DNA of 64,000 nucleotides. It comes from Cellulomonas uda. Lineage in GTDB: Bacteria; Actinomycetota; Actinomycetes; Actinomycetales; Cellulomonadaceae. Both the position numbers and the translations under genes were made by a program. The stretch covers positions 1 through 64,000 of the forward strand of contig NZ_BJLP01000009.1 in the NCBI RefSeq assembly GCF_006538705.1, given 5' to 3'. This document shows, piece after piece, positions 55,248-63,079 of the stretch. Below the pieces are notes generated by a model that searched no databases, had not been told where the DNA came from, and saw only the letters and a program-made list of their open reading frames with translations. How positions within the stretch are numbered: the stretch's first letter is position 1; each line of letters begins with the position of its first letter.

Positions 55248-57071
55248 ATGCCCGAGCCCGCCGCCACGCCCGTCACCGTCGACGTCGCGTCCTCGATCGA
55301 CGAGTACCTGGACCGCAGCGACTGGCGCGTCAACGCCAACGCCAACCAGGGCTACAGCCTCGGCGGCCTGATCCTGAACACCGCGGGCAAGGTCGTCGCG
55401 AACTACTGGCTCTCGGAGGTCTACCCGGCGCAGGTCGGGCAGGCGCACCGCGAGGGCGACCTGCACATCCACGACCTCGACATGCTGTCCGGCTACTGCG
55501 CCGGCTGGAGCCTGCGCACGCTCCTGCAGGAGGGCCTGGGCGGCATCCCGGGCAAGGTCGACGCGCGTCCCGCGAAGCACTTCTCGGCGGCGATCGGCCA
55601 GATCGTCAACTTCCTCGGCACGATGCAGAACGAGTGGGCGGGCGCGCAGGCGTTCTCGAGCTTCGACACGTACATGGCGCCGTACGTGCGCACCGACGAG
55701 CTGACGTACGAGCAGGTCAAGCAGGGCATCCAGGAGCTCGTCTACAACCTCAACGTGCCCAGCCGCTGGGGCACGCAGACGCCGTTCACCAACCTGACGT
55801 TCGACTGGGTGTGCCCGGACGACCTCAAGGACCAGGTGCCGATGGTCGGCGACGAGCCGTGCGACTTCACGTACGGCGACCTGCAGCCGGAGATGGACGT
55901 CATCAACCGCGCGTACATCGAGATCATGACGGAGGGCGACGCCACGGGCCGCGTGTTCACGTTCCCGATCCCGACGTACAACATCACGCAGGACTTCGAC
56001 TGGCACAGCGCCAACGCGGACGCGCTGTTCACGATGACCGCGAAGTACGGCCTGCCGTACTTCCAGAACTTCATCAACTCGGAGATGAAGCCCGGGGACG
56101 TGCGGTCGATGTGCTGCCGCCTGCAGCTGGACCTGCGTGAGCTGCTCAAGCGCGGCAACGGGCTGTTCGGCTCGGCCGAGCAGACGGGCTCGATCGGTGT
56201 GGTCACGGTGAACTGCGCGCGCCTGGGGTACGTGTACCCGGGCGACGAGGCGGGGCTGCTGGTCCGGCTCGACGAGCTGCTGGACCTGGCCCGCACGAGC
56301 CTCGAGCTCAAGCGCGACGTGATCGGCCGGCTCATCGAGCAGGGCCTGTTCCCGTACACCAAGCGCTACCTGGCGAACCTCGACAACCACTTCTCGACGA
56401 TCGGCGTCAACGGCCTCAACGAGATGATCCGCAACTTCTCGGGCGACGAGTACGACATCACCGACCCGCGCGGTCACCAGATGGCCGTGTGGCTGCTGGA
56501 CCACGTGCGGCGCCGGATGGTCCAGTTCCAGGAGGAGACGGGCCACCTGTACAACCTCGAGGCGACGCCGGCCGAGGGCACGACGTACCGCTTCGCCAAG
56601 GAGGACCGGGCGCGCTTCCCCGGGATCCTGCAGGCGGGGACGGACGCCAACCCGTACTACACCAACTCCTCGCAGCTCCCGGTGGGCTTCACGGACGACC
56701 CGTTCGAGGCGCTCTCGCGGCAGGACGAGCTGCAGACGAAGTACACGGGCGGCACGGTGCTGCACCTGTACATGTCGGAGCGTCTGTCGACGCCGGACGC
56801 CGCACGCGAACTGGTCCGCCGCTCGCTGTCCCGGTTCCGGCTGCCGTACCTGACGGTGACGCCCACGTTCTCGATCTGCCCGAACCACGGGTACCTCGCG
56901 GGCGAGCACCTCGAGTGCCCGAAGTGCGCGGACGCCGGACGCATGCAGGAGTGCGAGGTGTGGACGCGCGTCATGGGCTACCACCGGCCCGTCTCGTCGT
57001 TCAACGTGGGCAAGAAGGGCGAGCACGCCGAGCGCACGCACTTCCGCGAGTCCGTGGCGGCGCTGGCGTGA
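55248..57071 (+). CDS. nrdD: Anaerobic ribonucleoside-triphosphate reductase
   Basis: 607 residues from ATG 55248 behind AAGGAG. Class III reductase; makes dNTPs without oxygen using a glycyl radical. Signatures: DLHIHDLDMLSGYCAGW, RSMCCRLQLDLREL with the thiyl-radical Cys region, GSIGVVTVNCARLGY, the C-terminal zinc site CPNHGY...CPKCADAGRMQEC, and the glycyl-radical site RVMGYHRP (Gly577, 31 residues from the end). The N-terminal ATP-cone of longer homologues is absent. Overlaps nrdG by GTGA. Confidence 0.96.
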   Translation: MPEPAATPVTVDVASSIDEYLDRSDWRVNANANQGYSLGGLILNTAGKVVANYWLSEVYPAQVGQAHREGDLHIHDLDMLSGYCAGWSLRTLLQEGLGGIPGKVDARPAKHFSAAIGQIVNFLGTMQNEWAGAQAFSSFDTYMAPYVRTDELTYEQVKQGIQELVYNLNVPSRWGTQTPFTNLTFDWVCPDDLKDQVPMVGDEPCDFTYGDLQPEMDVINRAYIEIMTEGDATGRVFTFPIPTYNITQDFDWHSANADALFTMTAKYGLPYFQNFINSEMKPGDVRSMCCRLQLDLRELLKRGNGLFGSAEQTGSIGVVTVNCARLGYVYPGDEAGLLVRLDELLDLARTSLELKRDVIGRLIEQGLFPYTKRYLANLDNHFSTIGVNGLNEMIRNFSGDEYDITDPRGHQMAVWLLDHVRRRMVQFQEETGHLYNLEATPAEGTTYRFAKEDRARFPGILQAGTDANPYYTNSSQLPVGFTDDPFEALSRQDELQTKYTGGTVLHLYMSERLSTPDAARELVRRSLSRFRLPYLTVTPTFSICPNHGYLAGEHLECPKCADAGRMQECEVWTRVMGYHRPVSSFNVGKKGEHAERTHFRESVAALA

Positions 57072-57820
57072 CCCTCTCGACCAGCGGGCAGCCGCCCCTC
57101 ACGCTCGGGCTGCCGGGCGTGGGGGCGGCGTCCGCCGTCCCGGTCCCCTCGCGGGAGCGCCGCGCGACGTGCGCGGGGGACCTGGTGATCGCGGGTCTCA
57201 CCCCGATGTCGTCGTGCGACTGGCCCGGGCGGCTCGTCGCGACGGTGTTCCTGCAGGGCTGCCCGTGGCGGTGCACGTACTGCCACAACCACGCGATCCT
57301 CGACCCGCGCGCGCCCGGCCAGGTGCCGTGGCGCGACGTGCGTGACCTGCTCGCCCGCCGTGCCGGCCTGCTCGACGCCGTCGTGTTCTCCGGCGGCGAG
57401 CCCACCCGGCAGCCCGCGCTCGCGGACGCGATGCGCGAGGTCCGCGCCGCGGGCTTCGGCGTCGGCCTGCACACCGGCGGCGCCTACCCGCGCCGGCTCG
57501 AGGCACTGCTGCCGCTGGTCGACTGGGTGGGCTTCGACGTGAAGGCGCCGCGGGACCTGTACCGCGCGGTCGTCCGCGCGGGCGGTGAGACCACCGCGGC
57601 GGACCAGGCGTTCGCGAGCCTGCGCCTGGTGCTGGACTCGGGCGTCGACGTGCAGGTCCGCACCACCGTGGACCCGACGGTGCTGTCCGACGACGACGTG
57701 CGCGGCCTGACCGCGACGCTGCACGCCCTGGGGGTGGGGGACCACGTCCTGCAGGAAGTGCGCCCGGACGGGACGACGAGCGAGTACCGCGCCGCGCTCG
57801 CGCGCGTCAGGGCACGCTGA
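57068..57820 (+). CDS. nrdG: Anaerobic ribonucleotide reductase activating protein
   Basis: 250 residues. Radical SAM activase that installs the glycyl radical on NrdD. The 4Fe-4S motif is Cys65-x3-Cys69-x2-Cys72 in GCPWRCTYCHN, followed by VVFSGGEPTRQP (SAM-binding GGE) and VDWVGFDVKAP. About 38 extra residues precede the usual start. GTG 57068 overlaps the nrdD stop. Its last 14 bp overlap the 3' end of the opposite-strand gene that stops at 57807. Confidence 0.95.
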   Translation: MTLSTSGQPPLTLGLPGVGAASAVPVPSRERRATCAGDLVIAGLTPMSSCDWPGRLVATVFLQGCPWRCTYCHNHAILDPRAPGQVPWRDVRDLLARRAGLLDAVVFSGGEPTRQPALADAMREVRAAGFGVGLHTGGAYPRRLEALLPLVDWVGFDVKAPRDLYRAVVRAGGETTAADQAFASLRLVLDSGVDVQVRTTVDPTVLSDDDVRGLTATLHALGVGDHVLQEVRPDGTTSEYRAALARVRAR

Positions 57821-58577
57821 CCTGACGGGGCTCGCCGACGAGCACGGCCTGCCCGGGTGCGCCGGCGGTCGTCTCGCTCACGTCGGCCGCGACGACCGGC
57901 CACGCCTCGACCAGGCCGGTGGGCTCGTCGGCGTCGCACGCGACGAGGTGCACGGCCTGGTCGAGCTGGACCCACGTGTCGCTCGCCCCCTCGAGCCGGA
58001 CCGTCCCGTCCTCGTCCGGCCACAGGTAGCCGACGACGACGCCGTGCTCGACGAGCGCGTACGTCACGGTCCGCGGGACCTGCGCCGTGACCCGCTGCCC
58101 GTCCCGCACCCCGACGGACACGGTGCTGGCGGGCGCGGCCTCGAGCGTGAGGCCCCGGGCCTCGGGCGGGGTGCCGAGCCGCACGGGCAGCCCGCAGTCG
58201 AACACGCTTGCCCACGGGGCCGGCCGGTCGGACGGCGAGGTGCCGGCGCCGGGCTCCGCGGTGCCGACGAACGCGGTGCTCGGCTGGGCCGTGGCGCGCG
58301 TCGCGTCCGGTCCGCTCGCACCGGGCGTCACGCGCGCGCCCCCGAGCCCGCCCACGTGCGACGCGCCGAACGTGACCGCGCCGACCGCACCCGCGGCCGC
58401 GATCGTCGTGCCGGCGCGGCGTGCCGCACGGCGGCGGCGCACGCGGGACGTGACCCGTCCGACGAGCGCGCCGTCGAGCGGGCCGCGGGCCGATCCCGCG
58501 GCGTCCGCCAGGTCGGTGAGCAGCTCGCCCAGCGGGTCGCCGGGTGCGTGCGCGGGGGTGTGGTGGGTGCGGCTCAT
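57807..58577 (-). CDS. Membrane protein, putative anti-sigma partner of the upstream ECF factor
   Basis: 256 residues; ATG 58577 behind GGAGG and overlapping the sigma stop as ATGA. The cytoplasmic part (1-50) contains LGELLTDLADAAG and a basic VTSRVRRRRAARRAG, then one membrane helix (TTIAAAGAVGAVTFGASHV) and an extracytoplasmic beta-rich domain of about 170 residues with two cysteines (FDCGL and VACDADE). No zinc anti-sigma motif HxxxCxxC is present. Function as an anti-sigma is inferred from gene pairing. Confidence 0.65.
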   Translation of the reverse strand: MSRTHHTPAHAPGDPLGELLTDLADAAGSARGPLDGALVGRVTSRVRRRRAARRAGTTIAAAGAVGAVTFGASHVGGLGGARVTPGASGPDATRATAQPSTAFVGTAEPGAGTSPSDRPAPWASVFDCGLPVRLGTPPEARGLTLEAAPASTVSVGVRDGQRVTAQVPRTVTYALVEHGVVVGYLWPDEDGTVRLEGASDTWVQLDQAVHLVACDADEPTGLVEAWPVVAADVSETTAGAPGQAVLVGEPRQVSVP

Positions 58578-59158
58578 CGGGTCCTCCTGGCGTGGACGGC
58601 GATCCGTTCGAGGATCGGCGGCTCGGGTGGTGCGTCGGACGCGGGCGACGCGTCCGACGCGGGTTCGAGGTGGGTGCGCAGCGCCGCGCGGCCGTCGGAC
58701 AGGTAGCGCTTGACGGTCCCGGTCGACAGGCCCAGGACCTCGGCGATCTCGCCGACGGGCAGGTCCTCGACGTGGTGCAGGACGACGCACGCCCGCTCGC
58801 GCGGGGTGAGGGTCGCGAGCGCCTGCGCCAGCGCGAGGCGGTTGCCGACCACCAGCTCGGGTGGTGCGTGCGGGCCGTCCGGCGGGCTCGTCTCGCGTGA
58901 CGCGGTCAGGTGCCGGATGGTCGCCCAGTGCCGCCGCCGGCGGAACCCGTCGACGAAGATCGTGTGCATCGCTCGTCGGACGTACGCCTCGGCGGAGCCG
59001 ACCTCGTCCGCGCGCCGACGTCCCGAGAACACCTTGACCAGCGCGTCCTGCACCAGGTCCTCGGCGTCCCGCACGTCACCGGTCAGCAGGTACGCGTGCC
59101 CGAGCAGCGCGGGCCCGCGGTCGCGGACCAGCTCGTCCAGCACGCTCTGCCATGCCAC
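58574..59158 (-). CDS. ECF sigma factor, SigE-type actinobacterial group
   Basis: 194 residues from GTG 59158 with GAGAGG upstream. Region 2: GPALLGHAYLLTGDVRDAEDLVQDALVKVFSGRRRADEVGSAEAYVRRAMHTIFVDGFRRRR; region 4: LATLTPRERACVVLHHVEDLPVGEIAEVLGLSTGTVKRYLSDGRAALRTHL. A C-terminal extension of about 25 residues is Pro/Ala-rich. Coupled to the membrane gene downstream. Same architecture as the sigma gene at 62263. Confidence 0.93.
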   Translation of the reverse strand: MAWQSVLDELVRDRGPALLGHAYLLTGDVRDAEDLVQDALVKVFSGRRRADEVGSAEAYVRRAMHTIFVDGFRRRRHWATIRHLTASRETSPPDGPHAPPELVVGNRLALAQALATLTPRERACVVLHHVEDLPVGEIAEVLGLSTGTVKRYLSDGRAALRTHLEPASDASPASDAPPEPPILERIAVHARRTR

Positions 59159-59279
59159 GGCCCCGTCACCTCTCGTCGTCCGACCCTCTCACCCCACAGG
59201 ACGGACGGGCGGTCGGGTCGGTTGGGGTCGGGTCGCAGATCGGCTAAACAGCGGGGCGTCCTGCGGCAGTCTCCTGGGT

Positions 59280-59831
59280 ATGGACAGCGACGCGCTCACG
59301 CGACCACCGGTCGCGCCCGTGCACGACGAGGTCGCCCGGTTCCTCGCCGAGCACCGGCGGGCCCTCGTGCGCGTCGCGCTCGGCCTGACGCGCGAGCCCG
59401 CGGGTGCCGAGGACCTCGTGCAGGACACCGCGGTGCGGCTCCTGCGGCACTGGGACAAGGTGCGCACCGCGCGCAGCCCGTTCGCGTACGCGCGGACCAT
59501 GCTGGTGCGGCTCTACCTCGACCAGGTGCGCGGCACCGAGGTGGAGGTCGTGGGGGCCCGGCGGCGTGAGCCCGTCGCGCCCGACGAGATCGCGCACCTC
59601 GAGTCGGTGGACGCCGCCGTGTCGATGATCGCCGGCCTGCCGCCCCGGGCCCGCGCGGTGCTCACCCTGAGGTACGTCGAGGACCTCGACGACCGCGCGA
59701 TCGCCGAGGTGCTCGGCATCACGCGGTCCACCGTGCGCGTGACCGCGCACCACGCGCTGCGCCGGCTCTCGGTGACCGAGACCGCACGCCGCGGCCGGCA
59801 GGACCGTCCGGGACCGAGGGAGCCACGATGA
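59280..59831 (+). CDS. ECF sigma factor
   Basis: 183 residues from ATG 59280. Region 2: HRRALVRVALGLTREPAGAEDLVQDTAVRLLRHWDKVRTARSPFAYARTMLVRLYLDQVRG; region 4: IAGLPPRARAVLTLRYVEDLDDRAIAEVLGITRSTVRVTAHHALRRL. CAGTCT stands 7 nt before the start and there is no ribosome-binding site, so the transcript may be leaderless. Divergent from the sigma gene at 58574 (121 bp apart) and overlapping the following membrane gene as ATGA. Confidence 0.92.
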   Translation: MDSDALTRPPVAPVHDEVARFLAEHRRALVRVALGLTREPAGAEDLVQDTAVRLLRHWDKVRTARSPFAYARTMLVRLYLDQVRGTEVEVVGARRREPVAPDEIAHLESVDAAVSMIAGLPPRARAVLTLRYVEDLDDRAIAEVLGITRSTVRVTAHHALRRLSVTETARRGRQDRPGPREPR

Positions 59832-60907
59832 GCATCACCGAGCACGAGCTCGCGGTCGCGTTCCGCGCGCGCGTCGACGACGAGGCGGACGCGCTGCTGA
59901 GCGCACACCCCGGGCCGCTCACGCTCCCGGTGCCCGAGCCGGACCCGGCGGGCGCCGCCCCTGCGGCGGACCTCGCGGGCCCGGTGCCCGTGCGCCCCCT
60001 GCCCGTGGGCCCCGTGCCTGTGCGCCCCGTGCGTGTGCGCCGCTCGGCGCCCGGCGCGCCCGGCCTCCCGGGGCTCACCGGTCCGTGGCGGGTGGTCGCG
60101 CTCGCGGCTGCGGCCGCGCTCGTCGTCGCGGGGGCGGCGGCGGTGCTCGTCGGCCGGTCGGGCGACGTCCGCCCTCAGCCGGCCGCGCCGGAGCCCGAGC
60201 CGACGTGGACGGTCGGCGCGTGGACCATGCACACCGACGGTGGCATGGAGGCGCTCCGGGTCGCGCACCTGCAGGTCGTCGACGGCTGCCTCGCGGTGGG
60301 CCCGCGCACGCTGCTCGTCGTCGACCCGAGCAGCTGGCTGTGGCAGGACGGCGTGCTGCTGCACCGCGGCACGGGCCGCACGTTCGAGCTGGGCGACACG
60401 TTCCTGCTCGGCGGCGGTGAGGCGCCCGCGGCGCAGTCCCGCGCGGCGCAGCGCGACGTGCCCGCGTCGTGCGCGGACTTCGACGGTGGACTGTGGTCCC
60501 CGAGCGACCCGCAGGCGGGCCCCGCGATCGTCGACGGCTCGGGCACGCTGCCGGTCGCGGCGCTCGACACGAGCGGGCTCCGCGTCGAGCCCGTCGACGG
60601 GCTGCCGGCCGGTCCCGCGGTCGAGGGGCGGCTCATGGTGGTCGACGGCTGCCTCGCCGTGGCCCCGGACGTGCTCCTCGGCGTGGACCACGGGTGGCTC
60701 TGGGACGGTGCGACCGGTGCGCTGACCTGGGTGCCGAGCGCGCAGAGCGAGCCGCTGCGCCTCGGCGACGCGGTGCGCCTCGAGGGGATGCGCGTGCCGG
60801 CCGCGCGGGTGCGTGCCGAGGGCGGCACGCTGCCCGCCTCGTGCGCGGGCTTCACGGGCGACGTGCTGCTCGCGACGGGGGCTCACCCGGCCGCCTCGGC
60901 CGGGTGA
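59828..60907 (+). CDS. Membrane protein with duplicated extracytoplasmic domain, putative anti-sigma partner
   Basis: 359 residues. Cytoplasmic segment of about 85 residues ending in a Pro-Val repeat (PVPVRPLPVGPVPVRPVRVR), one membrane helix (VVALAAAAALVVAGAAAVLVG), then two copies of a domain of about 100 residues: each has VVDGCLAV, a (V/G)VD..WLW step, LGD and LPASCA(D/G)F / VPASCADF, starting near residues 150 and 272. Each copy keeps two cysteines. No family recognised. The last codons form the left and right arms of a terminator hairpin. Confidence 0.7.
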   Translation: MSITEHELAVAFRARVDDEADALLSAHPGPLTLPVPEPDPAGAAPAADLAGPVPVRPLPVGPVPVRPVRVRRSAPGAPGLPGLTGPWRVVALAAAAALVVAGAAAVLVGRSGDVRPQPAAPEPEPTWTVGAWTMHTDGGMEALRVAHLQVVDGCLAVGPRTLLVVDPSSWLWQDGVLLHRGTGRTFELGDTFLLGGGEAPAAQSRAAQRDVPASCADFDGGLWSPSDPQAGPAIVDGSGTLPVAALDTSGLRVEPVDGLPAGPAVEGRLMVVDGCLAVAPDVLLGVDHGWLWDGATGALTWVPSAQSEPLRLGDAVRLEGMRVPAARVRAEGGTLPASCAGFTGDVLLATGAHPAASAG

Positions 60908-60910
60908 GCC
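60880..60910. terminator. 13-bp perfect terminator overlapping a stop codon
   Basis: GGCTCACCCGGCC (60880-60892), 5-nt loop, GGCCGGGTGAGCC (60898-60910). The TGA stop (60905-60907) lies inside the right arm, so the hairpin encodes the final residues. The next gene (stop 60992) is convergent. Confidence 0.9.
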
Positions 60911-60991
60911 CTCTGGGTGGACGTTCCCGTCGCCCTCACGCGTGCGGCGGACCGTGACGGTGCAGGTCCTGCCGCACGGCCTGCGGACCGG

Positions 60992-62266
60992 TCAGCGGAC
61001 GACGACCCGCCACGGGCCCCCCGCGACGTCCCACGCCGAGGCCGGGTCCGGACCTCCCCCGGCGCGGTCCGGGATGACGTCCGTGACCGCCCACACCTCG
61101 TACTCGCCGGGGTCGAGCGCGGGCCCGGCGCTGCCGTCAGCCGAGCAGCCGAGCAGCCGCGCGCCCGCCTCGAGCCACAGGGACCCCCCGGGGTCGAGCG
61201 ACACGACGTGCCCCACGGACTCGACCGCGTCGAGCCCGCCCACGACGCGGCCGTCCTGCACCACGACGAGCGTCGGTGTGCTCGCGGTCGCGTCGAGACG
61301 CTCGGGCCCGTCGTTCGTGAGCATGACCTGCACGACGAGCCGCTCACCGGCGCGCGCGGTCGTCGGGGCACCGGGTGCCGACAGGCGGGACGGTGCGGGG
61401 TTGGTCCGCGGGTCCGCGAGGTCCCGCAGCTCGTCGTCGCTCGCCCCGCACGTCGCCGGGCCGGTCGGTGCGGGAGGAGCGTCGTCGTCGGCCACCGTGA
61501 CCGCGAGCGGCTCGCTCGTCGCGCGGGCGACCCACTCGGTCGTGGAGTCCCCCTGCGACCAGCCCAGCGTGCGGGTCGCGACGAGCTCGTAGTCACCCGG
61601 TGCGAGCTCGGCGGGCTCGCCGGTGGCGCACGAGACGAACGTCGAGTCGATCTCGGTGTCGAGCGGGAACGGCTGGGGCTGGACGTCGACCGCGACCTGC
61701 GTGGCCTGCTGCAGCGACATGTCCTGCCACCCGTCGAGCACCGCGACCACGGCGGCGTCCTGCACCAGCACGAGCGTGCCCGCGATCGTCCACCCCTTCG
61801 GCGCGCTGACCAGCGACGCCGTCGGTGCGTCCACGTCCACGCGCACGAGGCCCTGCCACGCGCCGCTCGGCCTGAGCACGGCGTCGGCCTCGAGGCTCGT
61901 GGTGACGCGCCAGAAGTCCCCGTCGTCCGTCGCCGCGTTCCCGCTCCCCGGACGGATGCCGTCACCCGCACGCAGACCGGCGAGGGTCCGGCGGCACTCG
62001 GCCGGCGCGTGCGCCGCGACCGACGCGTGCGCGGCGACCGGCGCGGGTGTCGTCCCCTCGCCGCGCAGCAGCGGCGGCACGGCGAGCGCGACGCCGCCGA
62101 CGACGAGCGCGACGGCACCCGCCGCACCCGCCGTGCGCGCCCGCCGTCGGCGCCGCGCCCGCGTGCGGACCAGCTCCACGGGCACCTCGTACGCCAGTGC
62201 CTCGGGGGAGCGCTCCGCGTGCGGCAGCGCGTCGGCCAGGGGGTTGCGGTTCTCGTGCTCGGTCAT
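60992..62266 (-). CDS. Large membrane protein, putative anti-sigma partner
   Basis: 424 residues; ATG 62266 behind GGGAGG and overlapping the sigma stop. Cytoplasmic region with NPLADALPHAERSPEALAYEVPVELVRTRARRRRRART, one membrane helix (AGAAGAVALVVGGVALAVPPLL) and about 350 extracytoplasmic residues rich in beta strands, with four cysteines (PAECRRT, VSCATGE, ATCGASD, LLGCSAD) and two related stretches, VVAVLDGWQDMSL and VVGGLDAVESVGHVVSL. No zinc-binding anti-sigma motif. Role inferred from pairing with the adjacent sigma gene. Confidence 0.68.
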   Translation of the reverse strand: MTEHENRNPLADALPHAERSPEALAYEVPVELVRTRARRRRRARTAGAAGAVALVVGGVALAVPPLLRGEGTTPAPVAAHASVAAHAPAECRRTLAGLRAGDGIRPGSGNAATDDGDFWRVTTSLEADAVLRPSGAWQGLVRVDVDAPTASLVSAPKGWTIAGTLVLVQDAAVVAVLDGWQDMSLQQATQVAVDVQPQPFPLDTEIDSTFVSCATGEPAELAPGDYELVATRTLGWSQGDSTTEWVARATSEPLAVTVADDDAPPAPTGPATCGASDDELRDLADPRTNPAPSRLSAPGAPTTARAGERLVVQVMLTNDGPERLDATASTPTLVVVQDGRVVGGLDAVESVGHVVSLDPGGSLWLEAGARLLGCSADGSAGPALDPGEYEVWAVTDVIPDRAGGGPDPASAWDVAGGPWRVVVR

Positions 62267-62802
62267 GGCCGGGCCCTCCCAGGGGTCAGCGGCGCCGTCT
62301 CGTCCGTCCCGTCCGGGAGCGGGCCGAGCAGCGCCTCGAGCTTGTGACCGGCGGTCGACAGGTACCGCTTCACGGTGCCGTCGGCCAGGCCCATCCGGGC
62401 CGCGACCTGCGGGACCGTGAGGTCCTCGCACCAGCGCAGCACCGCTGCCGCGCGCTCCTGCGGCGCGAGGGCAGCGAGCGCGGAACGCACGTCCAGGCCC
62501 GCACCCACGGCGGTCGCCGGGTCGCGCGCGGGCTCGTCGTGCCGCCCCAGCAGGTGCCGCACCGCCGCCCACCGCGTCCGACGACGCGCGTCGTCGAGGA
62601 AGACGGACAGGATCGCGCGGCGCACGTACGCCTCGGCGTCGTCGGGCGAGAAGCCCGAGCGACGCCGCGCGAACGTGCGCACCAGGGCCTCCTGCACCAG
62701 GTCCTCGGCGGCGTGCCGGTCACCCGTCAGCAGGTGGGCGTAGCCGAACAGCGCCCGCCCGCGCTCGCGGGCCAGCACGGCCAGCAGGTCCTCGTCGCCC
62801 AC
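62263..62802 (-). CDS. ECF sigma factor, SigE-type actinobacterial group
   Basis: 179 residues from GTG 62802 behind GAGGAC. Region 2: RGRALFGYAHLLTGDRHAAEDLVQEALVRTFARRRSGFSPDDAEAYVRRAILSVFLDDARRRTRW; region 4: LAALAPQERAAAVLRWCEDLTVPQVAARMGLADGTVKRYLSTAGHKLEALLG. Close in layout to the sigma at 58574 (xxLLTGDxxxAEDLVQ, TVKRYLS), so the two are likely paralogues. ATGA overlap with the membrane partner gene. Confidence 0.93.
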   Translation of the reverse strand: MGDEDLLAVLARERGRALFGYAHLLTGDRHAAEDLVQEALVRTFARRRSGFSPDDAEAYVRRAILSVFLDDARRRTRWAAVRHLLGRHDEPARDPATAVGAGLDVRSALAALAPQERAAAVLRWCEDLTVPQVAARMGLADGTVKRYLSTAGHKLEALLGPLPDGTDETAPLTPGRARP

Positions 62803-63079
62803 GTGTCCTCGTCCGTCCGTCCGGTCACGAGTCCGGCGGTCGCCGTCCTCATCAGCCAGGACGACGAACCCGTGCGAACCGTTGTACCGGAGCGTGCACC
62901 CTCGCGGGGCCGACTCGTCGTACCGCGGCCCGACGCCGGGGACGAAGGTCTGTCGACTCCTGGTCATCCGTCCGTTACTGAGCGGTATGAGCCCGTGGCT
63001 AGACTGCGCGGGTCGCACGGCAACGGGGCCGGGCGCGCGCGGGCGTGCAGGGGGTGCGCCCGAGGTCCGAGGAGGGTGC
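62803..63079. promoter_or_regulatory. Divergent promoter region of sigma gene and hppA
   Basis: 277 bp with no gene. TAGACT at 63000-63005 is a good -10 for hppA, with TTACTG (62975-62980) a poor -35 at 19-bp spacing. GGAGG (63070-63074) is the hppA ribosome-binding site. Confidence 0.5.
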
